Assembly: GCA_905250075.1 (NCBI GenBank)
Contig: CAJNOP010000018.1
Span: 1,165,267 to 1,229,266 of the forward strand
DNA: 64,000 nt
Reading direction: 5' to 3'
Origin: Rotaria sp. Silwood1
Taxonomy: Eukaryota > Rotifera > Eurotatoria > Philodinida > Philodinidae
Part shown: positions 1 to 11,662 of the stretch, in pieces
Position numbering within the stretch: position 1 is the first letter of the stretch
How the letters are laid out: every line of letters starts with the position of its first letter
Program-made: the position numbers and the translations under genes
The notes under the pieces: generated by a model
Told to the model about the DNA's origin: nothing
The model's database searches: none
Seen by the model: the letters and a program-made list of their open reading frames with translations, nothing else

Positions 1-910
1 GGAAAACAAGTTTAACAACAATGTATTTTTGGTTATTTTTCTATAATATTGAGTAATTTACTCAAATTCCAATTGTGATTTCAATAGGCAATGAAGTTTT
101 CTATCCAATCGATTCTATACCAAGGTTTCTCGAAATCAAACAAGGTAGTTTTTAGGTCCCAAAAGTTAGTTTTTTAACAACGCCATTTTAAAGAGTATAA
201 AAATTATTATCGGGATTCAAGCTTGATGCTTGACATTATAAAAAGAAAAAAATCAAAACTACGTTGTTGTTAAACTTATGTTCGATGTCTTCTATAGAGG
301 AGCTTCGAAAATTATTCGTCCGAGTTTAGTTCAAATTTCTCTTTGCTGTCATTAACGTTAAGAAGAGTCCAAATACTGATTTCACTAGAGAATTTTATTA
401 CTAATAAGAAATTTGAAAAATAAAAAGCTTTTTTTTAGGGTTCTAAAGTTGCGATCTCTAAAACTAAGTTTATCAGTTCCTAGAATTTGCAATCATAATG
501 CAGTTTGCTTATCCAGAATTATAGACAGAACTATTCTATACAAAATAGTATGTTTTCATTAAGATACATAAAATTTTCACAAGGCATAAAAGTCGTTTTT
601 TCTGCTGTTATTTCGTAGAGAAACTTCACTATTGTGCTTTTGAAAAACACCTTGAAGAAAGCTGAAAGACATTTTGCTTCGTAGAGAATTATTTGTTCTG
701 TCATTCTGGGCAATTCGAACTGCATTGTGATTGAGACTTCTAGTAACAGATAAACTTGGTTTTCAGATATTCTATCTTTAAAAATTCTCTACTCAAATTA
801 CTATTTGCCTTATTCTAAGCGTTGACGATAGTGAGAAAAATTGAAACAAAAATCTAATATATATATTTATAGGAATTGTTATGCATTCCTTAAATTATTC
901 GTTTATTTAG
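1..910. other. non-coding stretch, probably intron of the PI-kinase gene
   Basis: I see no coding exon here. The stretch ends in a splice acceptor (TTTATTTAG, AG at 909-910) that opens the first visible kinase exon, so most of it is probably intron. The only structured part is a dispersed repeat at about 147-275, listed separately. Reading frames on the minus strand are short, AT-rich and show no recognisable motif. Confidence 0.6.
147..275. repeat. diverged copy of a dispersed repeat shared with 61.9-62.2 kb
   Basis: The block around 174-215, with the core GCCATTTTAAAGA, resembles both outer ends of the palindromic element at 61868-62077. A second block at 246-275 (AAATCAAAACTA then GTTGTTG) resembles 62158-62187. 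The shared order suggests a degraded member of the same repeat family. The alignment was done by eye over about 60 plus 30 nt with several mismatches. Confidence 0.45.
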
Positions 911-2225
911 GTACTTCCAGTTGATAAATTTGAAGGTCTTATTGAATGCGTTGACAATGCACATTCATTTCTTGAATTTAAGAGAGCTGATGAAAATAAA
1001 GATCCTACGTTACCACATCCATTGAAAACATTTATTGAAAAATCATATGAACGAAAAAAGAATTTATTTCGAACATTTATTGGTTTTGTGATATCTGGCA
1101 TTGTTTTACGATTAGCTGATCGACATTGTAAAGTATTTCTTTTTTTTTTTTTTTTTATTCATATAGTTCTTTCATGAGAAATCAACATTGACAAGTTTTG
1201 AATATGAATTAATATGAAACGTCTACCTAGAAATAGGTATATAATTATTTAGTTAAAGCTCTAATTAGAATTACAAACGATTGTCTAACGAGCAGTTCTC
1301 CAGACTAGTTCTTAATATATGGAAGTGATTCCCAACATTTGACATTAGTTAAACTAATTCATCAATGAAAAAGAGTCTTTTGATCATGCATATCATTCTC
1401 TCTAATATCTTATTGTTATGATTAAAGATTGATATAAATTTTAGTATCTGTTCTAAACTGTGAAGTATTAGAAAAATTATGACCGATGATTTTTCATTAT
1501 GTATTTCTGCACTTTTGCACATGTTTCGGTACATAACTATGACTGATTTTGTTTCTGTCAAATAGAAAGGTCATAGCACTTAATTACTAAAAGTACTTGT
1601 TCTGTTGAAAACAAAAGTAAATGTCTAACAAGAATTTACATAAAACTTTTTCTGTACTTCAAGAGTAAAATAAACATTGTTCTTTTAACAGATATTTGAA
1701 TAATATTTTTCTTAAACTTTCTCTAATAGACGATAACATCATGCTTACGGATGATGGTAAAATATTACATATTGATTTCGGTTGTGCATTTGGTCAAACG
1801 ACAAAATTTGAACGATTACTTGGTCTTTTTATGGATATACCACATTCACCATTTAATGAAGATATTTTTATTGGTAAGATTTTTCTTTTTTCTAATTAAA
1901 TCAACAAAAACAAAATGACAAGCAAAAAATAAACTTTGCTTTAGCTATGATCAGTAGTGAAAGTGACAGTGAAATCATAGCAAAATTATGGGAATCAATA
2001 AAAGAACATATGTGGTCTTGTTTTAATGCTTTACGTATACATAAAAATCGTTTTAAACCGTTAGGAGAAGAAAAATATGAACTATTGTATGAATCATTAA
2101 TGGCTGGATTGAATAATGATGATGCTCGAGAAGCATTGTATGTCGAATTAGAAAAATGTTATAATAATCGTTTTAATGCTACACGAGCATTTTATTATAA
2201 AATTCAACAGAATATAGTTAGTTGA
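911..2225 (+). CDS. PI3/PI4-kinase-family protein, C-terminal catalytic part (5' partial)
   Basis: Three exons are visible: 911-1127, 1730-1873 and 1945-2225, with stop TGA at 2223-2225. Splicing the first two reconstitutes the catalytic loop DRHYDNIML and, 10 residues later, the metal-binding HIDFG. This is the DRHxxN...DFG signature of phosphoinositide 3-/4-kinases and related PIKK enzymes, which phosphorylate inositol lipids (or proteins) from ATP. About 110 residues follow the DFG motif, which fits the end of the kinase domain. The activation segment (FGQTTKFERLL...) does not match a subfamily I recognise, so substrate and class (I, II, III, PI4K) are left open. The N-terminal lobe and regulatory domains must lie left of the window. 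The 602-nt intron between exons interrupts the catalytic loop exactly after DRH. Confidence 0.8.
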
Positions 2226-2528
2226 AGTCTATTATATTTTTTGTTATGTTAAATTTTTCAGGTATTTTAATCTTGCTGTAAGCAAAGTTATTTTTTTTAT
2301 TGTTATACGAGCATAATGCCGGATATTTTTTATTTTTCTGTTTCTTTTACATCTAGCAATTATAAATAAAGTTGTTATTTGAAAAATATAAAGAGAATCA
2401 TATGATAAGATAATATTCGATCGTTCAGACGACATGCAAAGAAAAATCACCACGTGATTGTCTTTCTAAACGTTAATCTTTTATTTTTCAAATGCGTATA
2501 AAATCATTATTTCATTTGAAATAAAACA

Positions 2529-3089
2529 ATGCATTTTATTCGTGAAAACGTTAATGACAAAGAAGATTTTTCTATAAACATGCTATCAAATCAAATCAAT
2601 CTAACAAATAATACAATGACAACCACAACACCGTTGATTGTACTATTTAATGATAATAATACAAAGTATGTAGAAATAAAAATTAACAAAATGAATGATC
2701 GTTGTGTTTGTTTTGTTTTTTTTTCTTATCATTTAAGTTCAACGAATAAATCATTATTGATTTCATCATCAAATAAACATGGTTTTTTATGGGAATTTAA
2801 TTTGAATTTTATTATTTTATTAGCATTGGGTTTGATTTTTGTAGTATTTCTTATTAGTATTGGTTTATGGTATTGGTGTAAACGTGTTAATCATTTACGT
2901 CGAGAACATTCATTACCTTTGAGTATTAATGATTTTATTGAAACAACTAAAATTCAAGAAAAACGTTTATCATCTAGTTCAATAAATAATAAGATTAGTA
3001 ACATATTAACAAAACCTCCACCTGTTCCACCACGTCCTACAGCTTATACAACAATTCTTGGTAAAATTGAATATCGATCAAATCTTTAA
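2529..3089 (+). CDS. small single-pass membrane protein with C-terminal SH3-ligand motif
   Basis: A family is not recognised. The open frame reads 186 aa, but a strong intron (GTATGT...ATTTAAG, 2666-2737, 72 nt) lies inside it. It is a multiple of three without a stop, so both spliced (162 aa) and retained forms stay in frame. The spliced protein has an Asn/Thr-rich N-terminal part with possible N-glycosylation sites, one hydrophobic helix (about residues 69-92) followed by a basic stop-transfer (CKRVNHLRR), and a cytoplasmic tail with PPPVPPRP, a typical SH3-binding motif. A type I or signal-anchor adaptor is plausible. A poly(A) hexamer AATAAA lies at 3225-3230. It follows the PI kinase on the same strand after a 303-nt gap. 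Confidence 0.6.
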   Translation: MHFIRENVNDKEDFSINMLSNQINLTNNTMTTTTPLIVLFNDNNTKYVEIKINKMNDRCVCFVFFSYHLSSTNKSLLISSSNKHGFLWEFNLNFIILLALGLIFVVFLISIGLWYWCKRVNHLRREHSLPLSINDFIETTKIQEKRLSSSSINNKISNILTKPPPVPPRPTAYTTILGKIEYRSNL

Positions 3090-5898
3090 TTGAATGAATA
3101 ACATATTATTTTGTTGCTTTTTTTAATATGATTTTGAGATAGATTAGATGAAAAATTGTTTATATGTTCTTGTTTGTTGTTTCTATTTTTTTTTTGTTTA
3201 TTATTTGTTCTTATGCATATAGAAAATAAAATACTCGTACGTATGAAATTGATTAAAAGAAAAGTAAAATAAAACAAAAAATATTATTGCTTTGTTGTCG
3301 AGGCTAGTAGAGACAAGACGACCTGTTATTCTACTGTCTTTGACATTTTATTTTATGATATTCAAGATCCATTGAAATATAATTTCTATAGTACTTCAGT
3401 TTATTACGATGTTAATGGCTATTTTTAACAAACATTAATATGGAAATTGTATTAACAGAAACCGAAACACGACAATTTCAAAAATCTATTTTGATGAAAG
3501 AGATTTTGTGTTTATCAAACATCAGTTTGATGAAGAAACAAAAAATTAATTTATGCTAAAAATAAAATGGGAAACTATTGATGTTTCTCCTATGTAAATT
3601 AATAAAATCAGCCAATAATATAGATTTTGTTTACTCTATGAACTACAATATTTCTTATATTGAATTACAAGCATTAAAAAAAAACTTCTCGAACAATCTT
3701 CAACAGTCTTCATTGTTAATGTTTACAATGTGGCATGATGAAGAAATCATGAAAGGATATTTATTCTTTTTTATACATCAGTTAGATTATTATTAATTTT
3801 CAAAAAGAAAGTAACTTGACAACATGCTTGAATAATACAATCGGTTTGTATCATTTCAAAATTATTATCATCAACACTGGATAAATACATTGATGTCTAA
3901 TCAATTTTGCTACTAGTCTGATGTGTAGGATGAATATAGAAGTAAATTAATCAGCTGTGTATAGTATGTTATTGAATTTTACTCATTTCTTATCAATTCT
4001 ATAATAAATCGAGTAAGACTCTTTACTTCTTATCAGAAATAATTTTCTTTTACTATGTGAAGGACTCTTATCGATACTATTTTTATTGAAATAAATTCAT
4101 GAATAGAGTTGTAAGTTAATGTATCGATTGGTAGTGACAGCACATAATAATCTCTCAAGTTGCAACAATGTCAACTAGAAATTTTAAAGAATTATTTTTT
4201 CAAATTTTCTCATTTCCGAGAAGTTTTCAAGTAGAAAATTCTTGTAGAGAACATATTGATACAAAACTAGATAAAGTTACTATCAAAAAATGATCTAATA
4301 GTTTGAAAATTTAAAACTTTTTGACATTCATCGGCAGCAGTTCAGTCTATTGGTTTATACTTCTATTCATATGGTATGATAAATAATAATGTTTCCTATT
4401 ATATTTTCTGTTTTTTAACCATTGAATTAATCATTAGATTATCGTTCCTAAGTGATTTCATAGTTAATTTATATTCAAGAAGATGTATATGACGTCAATT
4501 TTTGTACAATATGATTTTGTTTTTCTTATTTCTTATCATTTTTATTAAAAAAATTAAATTATTTATTTTTCAAGAAGATCTTATTAGATGTTATGTTATT
4601 TTTTTTCTCTTCATTTCACTAATTTGTCCTTAACGTTCGAAATTAAATATAAGTAAGAATATGTTCAGGGACGTTCGATCATCAAATATGTATTGACAAT
4701 TGACAAACGAGAATATTTATTAGGGTTTCTATTTTTTCTTATTTGATATAGTACACAATATATATTCATAGTTACTAACAAGCATATAACATTTGTTTTA
4801 TTTTCTTCATATGTTTTGATTGTCAATAAACATTCATGAGTATGATCAATCGAATTCCTTTTTTTTTTTTTGATTAAGAAATCCATGATGTTTATAATAC
4901 TGCAATGAGTAAAGTAGACAAGAAAAAAACACAAACGAAAAAAAATGAGAACAGTGAAAGTCGAAAAAATTTGTATGTCGATTGTTTATAAAGCTGATCA
5001 AATTTATATACTTGTTTTTTTTAAAGGATGATTTTCACTTGTCATAAGAGAAGAAAACATTGACACGGTAATAATCAACACACAACATACGAATCCATAG
5101 AAATTCTTTTCTATTTGTTTCGAATTAAGATGTAATCAAAATCGTTGTTGCTGCCAGAGCCAGACGTTGGCTATACTCCTCTCAATTTTCTTTTTTTCTC
5201 TTATTTTAATGCTCTTATAATGTTGCCGACATCGACGACGACAAGAAGGTGACAATAAACATATTACAAAATTCTCTTTTTTTTCTTCTTCAATTTTCCA
5301 ACAATGCAATAATAGTGATTTTGATGCTAGAAGGAAAAAAAGAGAGAATATGGTAATGGCATTTTCTTTTTCTTTTTCTTTTATTTCTTTTTCTTTCTTT
5401 CTTTTTCAATTTAATTGTTTTTCCGTGTGTGCATTTGTTTGGGTTGAAAGAAAGTTCTCTTGCGCTCTATTTTTTTTTTCTTTTTTTCATTTTCTCTTTT
5501 TTTTCTCTTTTACTTTATACTTCTTCAGAACCGAACGGAACAAAAGAGAAGAAGATAAGGTAAGAATTGTAAGCTACAAAGTATATGAAAGAGTGCATCA
5601 ACACAAATTTCAAGTTCATGACGAACATCATCATCAGTATTTTCTTATGAATGATATAAAGTTCATAAGTACATGATTTCGTCCTCTATTGATTCGATAT
5701 ATGAATATACAAGCAAAGATTACCAATTGAAAGCAGATATATGATTAATATTGATAAAGATTCATAGATAAACTTCTACGAGAAAAAATAAAATGAAGTT
5801 TCTTACATCATCTTGTTTTTTTTGTTTTAGAATAAGAAAGTTTTTCTTTTTCTGCACATGATATTAGATACAGGATAGTTAACATATACTATTAGATA
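3090..5898. other. intergenic, AT-rich, no supported gene
   Basis: This holds the 3' UTR of the membrane-protein gene and the upstream region of the kinesin. A 72-codon frame at 3578-3796 has no motif, no codon signal like its neighbours and no splice context, so I do not call it. A pyrimidine-rich simple repeat at 5350-5515 is listed separately. An acceptor-like CAG (AG 5872-5873) lies 25 nt before the kinesin ATG. Confidence 0.6.
5350..5515 (+). repeat. CTTT-rich polypyrimidine simple repeat
   Basis: Runs of TTTTCT/CTTT fill most of this stretch on the plus strand. The open frame that covers it (Phe/Ser-rich) is a by-product of the low complexity. It lies about 0.4 kb upstream of the kinesin ATG and could be promoter-proximal, but nothing shows a function. 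Confidence 0.7.
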
Positions 5899-8800
5899 AT
5901 GACTAATGTACTAAAAGAAAATGGAGGTTCTGGGACACCTTTGCTCGTTTTACCAACTGGTGAACAACAAATTGTTGTAAGTATCTTAAAAAATTTTTCT
6001 TCTATACTATTGATTGATTCTTTTGTTTTATGAAGGTCGCTTGCCGTATTCGACCAATGACAGAAGATGAAATTCTTCAAGGTGCTACTATCATCGCTCA
6101 TAAAGTAGCTGAGGACAACGTATGTATTATTAATCTATTATTGTATTTGTTTTTGCCTTGTTTACAATCGTATTAATTTCTAGATGGTTGTTTTACTTGA
6201 TCCCGACGAAGATCATGATGATGTTTTACGTGCTAACCGATCACGTGAACGTAAATATATGTTTGATGTGGTATCTGATGCACGTGCTGGACAGCAAGAT
6301 GTATATGCATCAACAGCAAAAATTCTTTTGGGTAGTGTTTTAGAAGGTTATAATGCAACTGTATTTGCTTATGGAGCAACAGGTAAATAAAAAAAAATAA
6401 AAAATTTGAATATAAATAGAAAAAATTAATTTTCTTTTTTTTTGTTGTTTCGTTTTTCAATTTAGGAGCTGGAAAAACTTATACTATGTTAGGTACAGAA
6501 AATAATCCTGGTGTTATGTATCGAACATTACATGATTTATTTGTTGAAATAAAAAAATTTGAAGGTCAAAGAGAATATCAAGTGTCAATGTCTTATTTAG
6601 AAATTTATAATGAATTAATTCGTGATTTACTTGCACCATCATCTTCATTTCTTGAATTACGTGAAGATGCTAAAGGTACAATACAAGTTGCTGGTCTTAG
6701 CGAACTTAATGCTAGAACACCTGAAGAAGTTATGGAAATGTTGCACAAAGGAAATCGTGCACGAACACAAGAACCAACAAAAGCTAATAAAACATCATCA
6801 CGATCACATGCTGTGTTACAAGTTAATATTAAGCAGCGTGATGTTACCCGATCACATACAGAACAAGTCCGGTTTGGTAAAATTAATTTAAATTGTTTTA
6901 TTTCAGAATAAATAAAATTTTTTTAATTTTATTTTTCAAGCAAAACTCTATATGATTGATTTGGCTGGATCAGAACGTGCAGCACAAACTCAAAATACGG
7001 GTAGACGAATGATGGAAGGTATAATATTATTTTGAAACCTTACAAACATCAGTTGTTTTAGATAGACAAAAAGAAACAAACACATAATATTTTTTTTCCT
7101 CAGAAAAATTTATTTTATGTTTAATTAAAAATCAATAGACAAGAAAACAAATTCTATTTTTATTATGCAAATAATCAAAAAAAGAATTAATAATTTAGAT
7201 TGAAGCAATTAAAAATCCTCCAATTATATTTTTAGGTGCTCATATTAATCGTTCATTACTTGCTTTGGGTAATTGTATCAACGCTTTAAGTAAGTTGTAC
7301 ATTTTTCTCATAATCTAAAAATTTAAATTCAATTTTTAAATCTAGGTGAAAAAGGAAATACAAAATATGTTAATTATCGTGATAGTAAATTAACACGTAT
7401 ATTAAAAGATTCTCTTGGAGGAAATTCTCGCACAGTTATGATTGCACATATTTCACCTGCATCCGTACATTTTGAAGAATCACGTAATACTCTTAATTAT
7501 GCTGATCGTGCAAAATATATTAAAACAAAAGTTCGTTAATTCGTTTATCTCCAATAATTAATTATATATATATATTTTTTTTTCTCGTATCATACAGATA
7601 CGTCGAAATGTTATTGATGTATCTTATCATATAGCACAATATCAACAAATAATACAAGACTTACGCAATCAAGTTCAATTGTTACGTGATCAAAGAGACG
7701 AACTTGAAATACGTCTAACAACAACAAACGAAGCTAGATTTAGTCGACTTAGTGGTATGTTTAAAATTATTCTTAGTTCTATTAAATAAACGTTATGCTT
7801 TATTTCTTGGATTGTCTTGAAAATTTTTCTTTTCAATTAATGTCTAAAGAAAATTGATTCTAACACATTAAAATAGCTGCAAAAAGAAAGAACTCATATA
7901 CTTTGCCTTCCGACATGATCATGTCTTAGTTTGTTTTATTTTCATCACAGACATGCTTTTTAATTATATTCTGACCTTCCGAATGACATTCATTCATCGA
8001 GGTAAAAGCATGTCTGTGAAAACCACCTGTCATTATTCATTCATTCAGAAAAAGTCATACATTAAGTTTTCCAGGCTAACTAGTCTGAAGTTTTCTCCTC
8101 ATAGGACAAACACAATTAAATTGCAATAATAATTTATTAAATAGATAGTAATACAACTGAACGTCTTCGTGTTGAAGAAGGTTTAAAATTAAAAGAAAAT
8201 ATTCTTCAAACTTATCGTAAACAAATTGATGCTCGACGAGCATTATTAGAAATTGATAGTGGTCTTATGGATGTAATCCATGAATGTACACGTAATGAAT
8301 CAATTATTGAACAGTAGGATGAAATAAGTTATGAAAATTACTATTTACGAAAAAATCATCTTTTACTATTTAGTCATGAATCAAATAAAGAAAATAGTCC
8401 TCGAAATAGTAAAAAATCTCCTGAAGAAATCACTGCTGATACAATAGCATCAGAAAATATGGTACAAAGAGCTCGTGCAGAATTACGTGTACTTGAACAA
8501 GAACGATCAAAATTAGAAAAACAACGTAATATTCAACTAAAAGAATTTGAAACATCGAAATCTGATGCACGTCGTCTGCTTGAAGTAAAAACAACAAACT
8601 TAAAAAAAAAAATTTCTTTATATTTTTTTTATAGAGAGTAACAAAAAAAATGAATACACAAGAACAACGTGAATTATTAAAATTATTATCACAAAATTTT
8701 GAATATGAAATGAAAACTATTGAATTGCAAGCTGATATATTTGCTCGTGATTATTCTATTAAACATAAAGATTTACAATTATTGCGTATGTCACAACATC

Positions 8801-10394
8801 GAAGTTTATGTGATACATTAATTTATCAACAAAGACGACTTATTCAAGGTGAAAAAAGCATATCATTTTTTTGGTTTCAATTATGAATCTAAAAAAAACA
8901 TACATCAATTGGATTATGCATAAAGAAAGAAAAACATAAGAAAATCTGTACACAATAAGAGAAAGAAAAAGAAAGAATAATATGTAAATGCACTCAAAAA
9001 GATTTAGTTTTATGTAATGAGATATGTAGAAAAATATTTTTTTTACATAGGAACTAAAAAACAGTTATGAATCGCTAATGAATTCTCTTGAGAAATTTTA
9101 ATTCAACCGTAAAGAATTTTATAATTATTTTATTTTTTAAGAACATCAAATATTAGTTCCATCTGATCTTGAAGAACTTTATCAACTTTATTCACGAGAT
9201 ATTGATGAAGGTCAACTTATTCATGATCTTAAAAGTATTTGTCTTTTTTTCTTCTTCTTTTAATTTCATAGATTAGCCATATGTTTAGATCATTCTCCAC
9301 GTTCAGTAATAGGTGCTAATGGCAAACCAATAGCATCATCAACATTACCATTTCTATCTCAAATAGCTGAAGAAGATTTAACAAGTGCATCAACATCAGT
9401 AACTAGTTTTCATTTACCAAATAATGTTAGTAGACGTAATAATCATCCATTATCAACAATAATTTCACATCGTACTCTATCTGATCAAGATCTATTTACT
9501 CGTGTTAACAATGAATCAAATAATAATGATCTAGGACAAGATTTATCATCAACAATAAATAAACCAATATCATATTCTCATTTTAATTTTGAACAATCAT
9601 TAAAACCACAATTAACCAAAGGAAATTCTCTTGTTAGTTTAAGTTCTGAAAGTGTTGATGTACCAATAAATACAGGTGATATGTCAATTAGCGGTGGTGG
9701 TGCTGGTATATCAAATCGTAAAGTTCATACAACATCACCACTAAATGATTCTACAATTGAACCAACAACATTATTTTCAAATAATAATGTTAAAAGTAAA
9801 GCTAATCTAAGAAAACAAACGCAAGATATTGCTGCACGAGCAGCGCAACGAAGAGCTAATCTTCATCATAAAGAATTAATGGAAGATATGGGTAAGATAT
9901 ATATTTCCAAAAAAAGGAAAATTCTATCTCTTTTTTTTTTGTTTTTAATTATAAAATATAGGTTCAGTATTTTCTAATGAACCTATTGTATCTAAAGAAA
10001 ATACTGCTAGTGCATTTGGTCTTGAAATAACCGCTGTTAAACCGAAAAAAACGGTGACAATCAATGATCCAGCAATGTCGCGAAATCGAGCCAATGATTT
10101 TCATCGTACAAATTCATTTTCTCCTGAACCTATACTTACTGGTAAAATATAAATCTTTTTGCTTCTTTGTTTTTTACATAATTAATTTAATATTTCTAGA
10201 TCCATTTTATTCAACAACAAATAATCGTGCAACAAAAAATCATCCTAAAAAACGATCAATTTGTAAATATTCTATTCAATAAGAATTAATTATTTCTTAT
10301 TTTATTACTTGTTTTTTTAGCTCATGGTTCAACAGTAAATAGTCGTTCAAATATGCCAATTGTTAATGTAATTGTACCACGCGAACAGTTTTAA
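5899..10394 (+). CDS. KIF19: kinesin-8 family motor, KIF19 orthologue
   Basis: Sixteen exons join in frame to 954 aa (human KIF19 is of similar length): 5899-5976, 6036-6119, 6184-6382, 6466-6876, 6941-7018, 7236-7289, 7346-7530, 7598-7754, 8145-8313, 8374-8584, 8635-8848, 9142-9234, 9277-9891, 9962-10141, 10200-10262, 10321-10394. The N-terminal motor (about residues 25-365) has the P-loop GATGAGKT split by an intron (ATP binding, near 118-125), switch I SSRSH (231-235) and switch II DLAGSE (264-269). Stretches such as [19 protein letters not shown] and VSYHIAQY are diagnostic of KIF19 rather than KIF18. Coiled-coil helices follow, then a Ser/Asn-rich, low-complexity tail. KIF19 is a plus-end motor that depolymerises microtubules at ciliary tips and sets cilium length, which fits a ciliated animal. 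The junction at 9234/9277 was chosen because the nearer AG would create a stop. Confidence 0.93.
7946..8018. repeat. 15-nt perfect inverted repeat in a KIF19 intron
   Basis: CACAGACATGCTTTT (7946-7960) and its exact reverse complement AAAAGCATGTCTGTG (8004-8018) flank a 43-nt loop inside the 390-nt intron 7755-8144, the longest intron of this gene. It may be a decayed MITE end pair or an intronic RNA hairpin. Confidence 0.7.
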
Positions 10395-11662
10395 ACGAAA
10401 ATATCGTGCATATGCCTTTTTTTTATTTTATTTTACGGAAATTGTTTAGTTTTTTTTTTTTTTCTTTTGAATAATAACTTGTATTATATACATATATATA
10501 TATACTATTTATGAGTGCAGAATTTATTTTTCTTTAAAAAAACATAATTAATTTTTTTATATAGAAAATATGCTTCATGTGTGTGTGTGTTGTGCTATTT
10601 GATGGTGTATGAAAAGTCTTATTGTATGTGAAGTAACTTAGATAAAAGATATAATTGATCTTATTTGTTTTCAACTATTAATAAAGTGTTATTGAGAGAA
10701 GTAAATGATATATATGTATTTTACAAGTAGAGACATAAACCAATCGATTGAGCCATCACCGCAAAGTTGTTAAGATATGTTAGTCGCTGCTGCTACACAA
10801 AAGTAGATATTTACTATTTAAAACTTTTCAACGTACTAAATCAAGTTTTGGAGATGTTATCGTCTAGTTTCTTGTTAATATGCTGTCTAAAGTCGGTTTT
10901 TCCTCATTTTTATTTAAAACATTTCGAAATGAAGAGAATTTTACAAAAGTTTATCGAAAAATTTTAGCCACCACACGCGACTAATCCATTGACTTACACT
11001 TTTAGATACAAGTAGTTTGCATAGTTTGATGGAGTTTGGAAAGAGTACTTGAGATAATGGCGGTTACGGCTATTCGTATTCTTCAGCGTATACGGTCGTT
11101 TATGTACCATATTGTTTGGTCAAGGTTGTGTCTATTTGCAGATTAGAAATGAATAGATATTTAAGGATATCAATAAATGATTTTGAAAAAAAGAGTACTT
11201 GAATTTTGAATTTACTTATGTTCTCTTTCGTTTAATGTGAATTAAAATGATATAGAATTTTTTGATGAAATGAAATGAACATTTTTTTTGTTTTGTTCCA
11301 TCAATTTTACTTTCGAAGATTTGTGTTCAAGATTTGACAGATATATAGCTTATGTGTTGATAGATGTCATTAGTAAACACTTAGATAGATGCACTGCTGA
11401 GCAATTATTTTTAAAAGTTTTCTTTGACTTTGAGTAGTCATTTTAAATCATATATTGATATTTTTGCTGATATTTCCTTATAACAGTAAACTGTCATTGA
11501 TTATCTCATTTAACCAATGAAAATTTTGTTGATTTATTTATTTTAGCAGCCTACATGTGTGTCTTTTCTTTCCGGTTTGTATAATTCTTTGCTTGAACTA
11601 TTTTTTTTCTTTTAATTCAATATCTGATCAAACCAATTATCTACTTAAAAAAAACCATTTCT
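10395..11662. other. intergenic: KIF19 3' UTR and EXOSC2 upstream region
   Basis: A poly(A) hexamer AATAAA lies at 10680-10685, near a TA dinucleotide repeat (about 10490-10504) and a short GT repeat (about 10579-10592). Beyond that I find no gene, hairpin or mobile-element motif. The 66-codon frame at 10767-10967 lacks recognisable features. Confidence 0.6.

Noticed and set aside
3578-3796. 72-codon plus-strand open frame in the intergenic gap
   Set aside because: No domain, no splice partners and an AT-driven composition; weak similarity to coding style only.
5350-5676. 108-codon frame rich in Phe and Ser
   Set aside because: It is the translation of a CTTT-type simple repeat.
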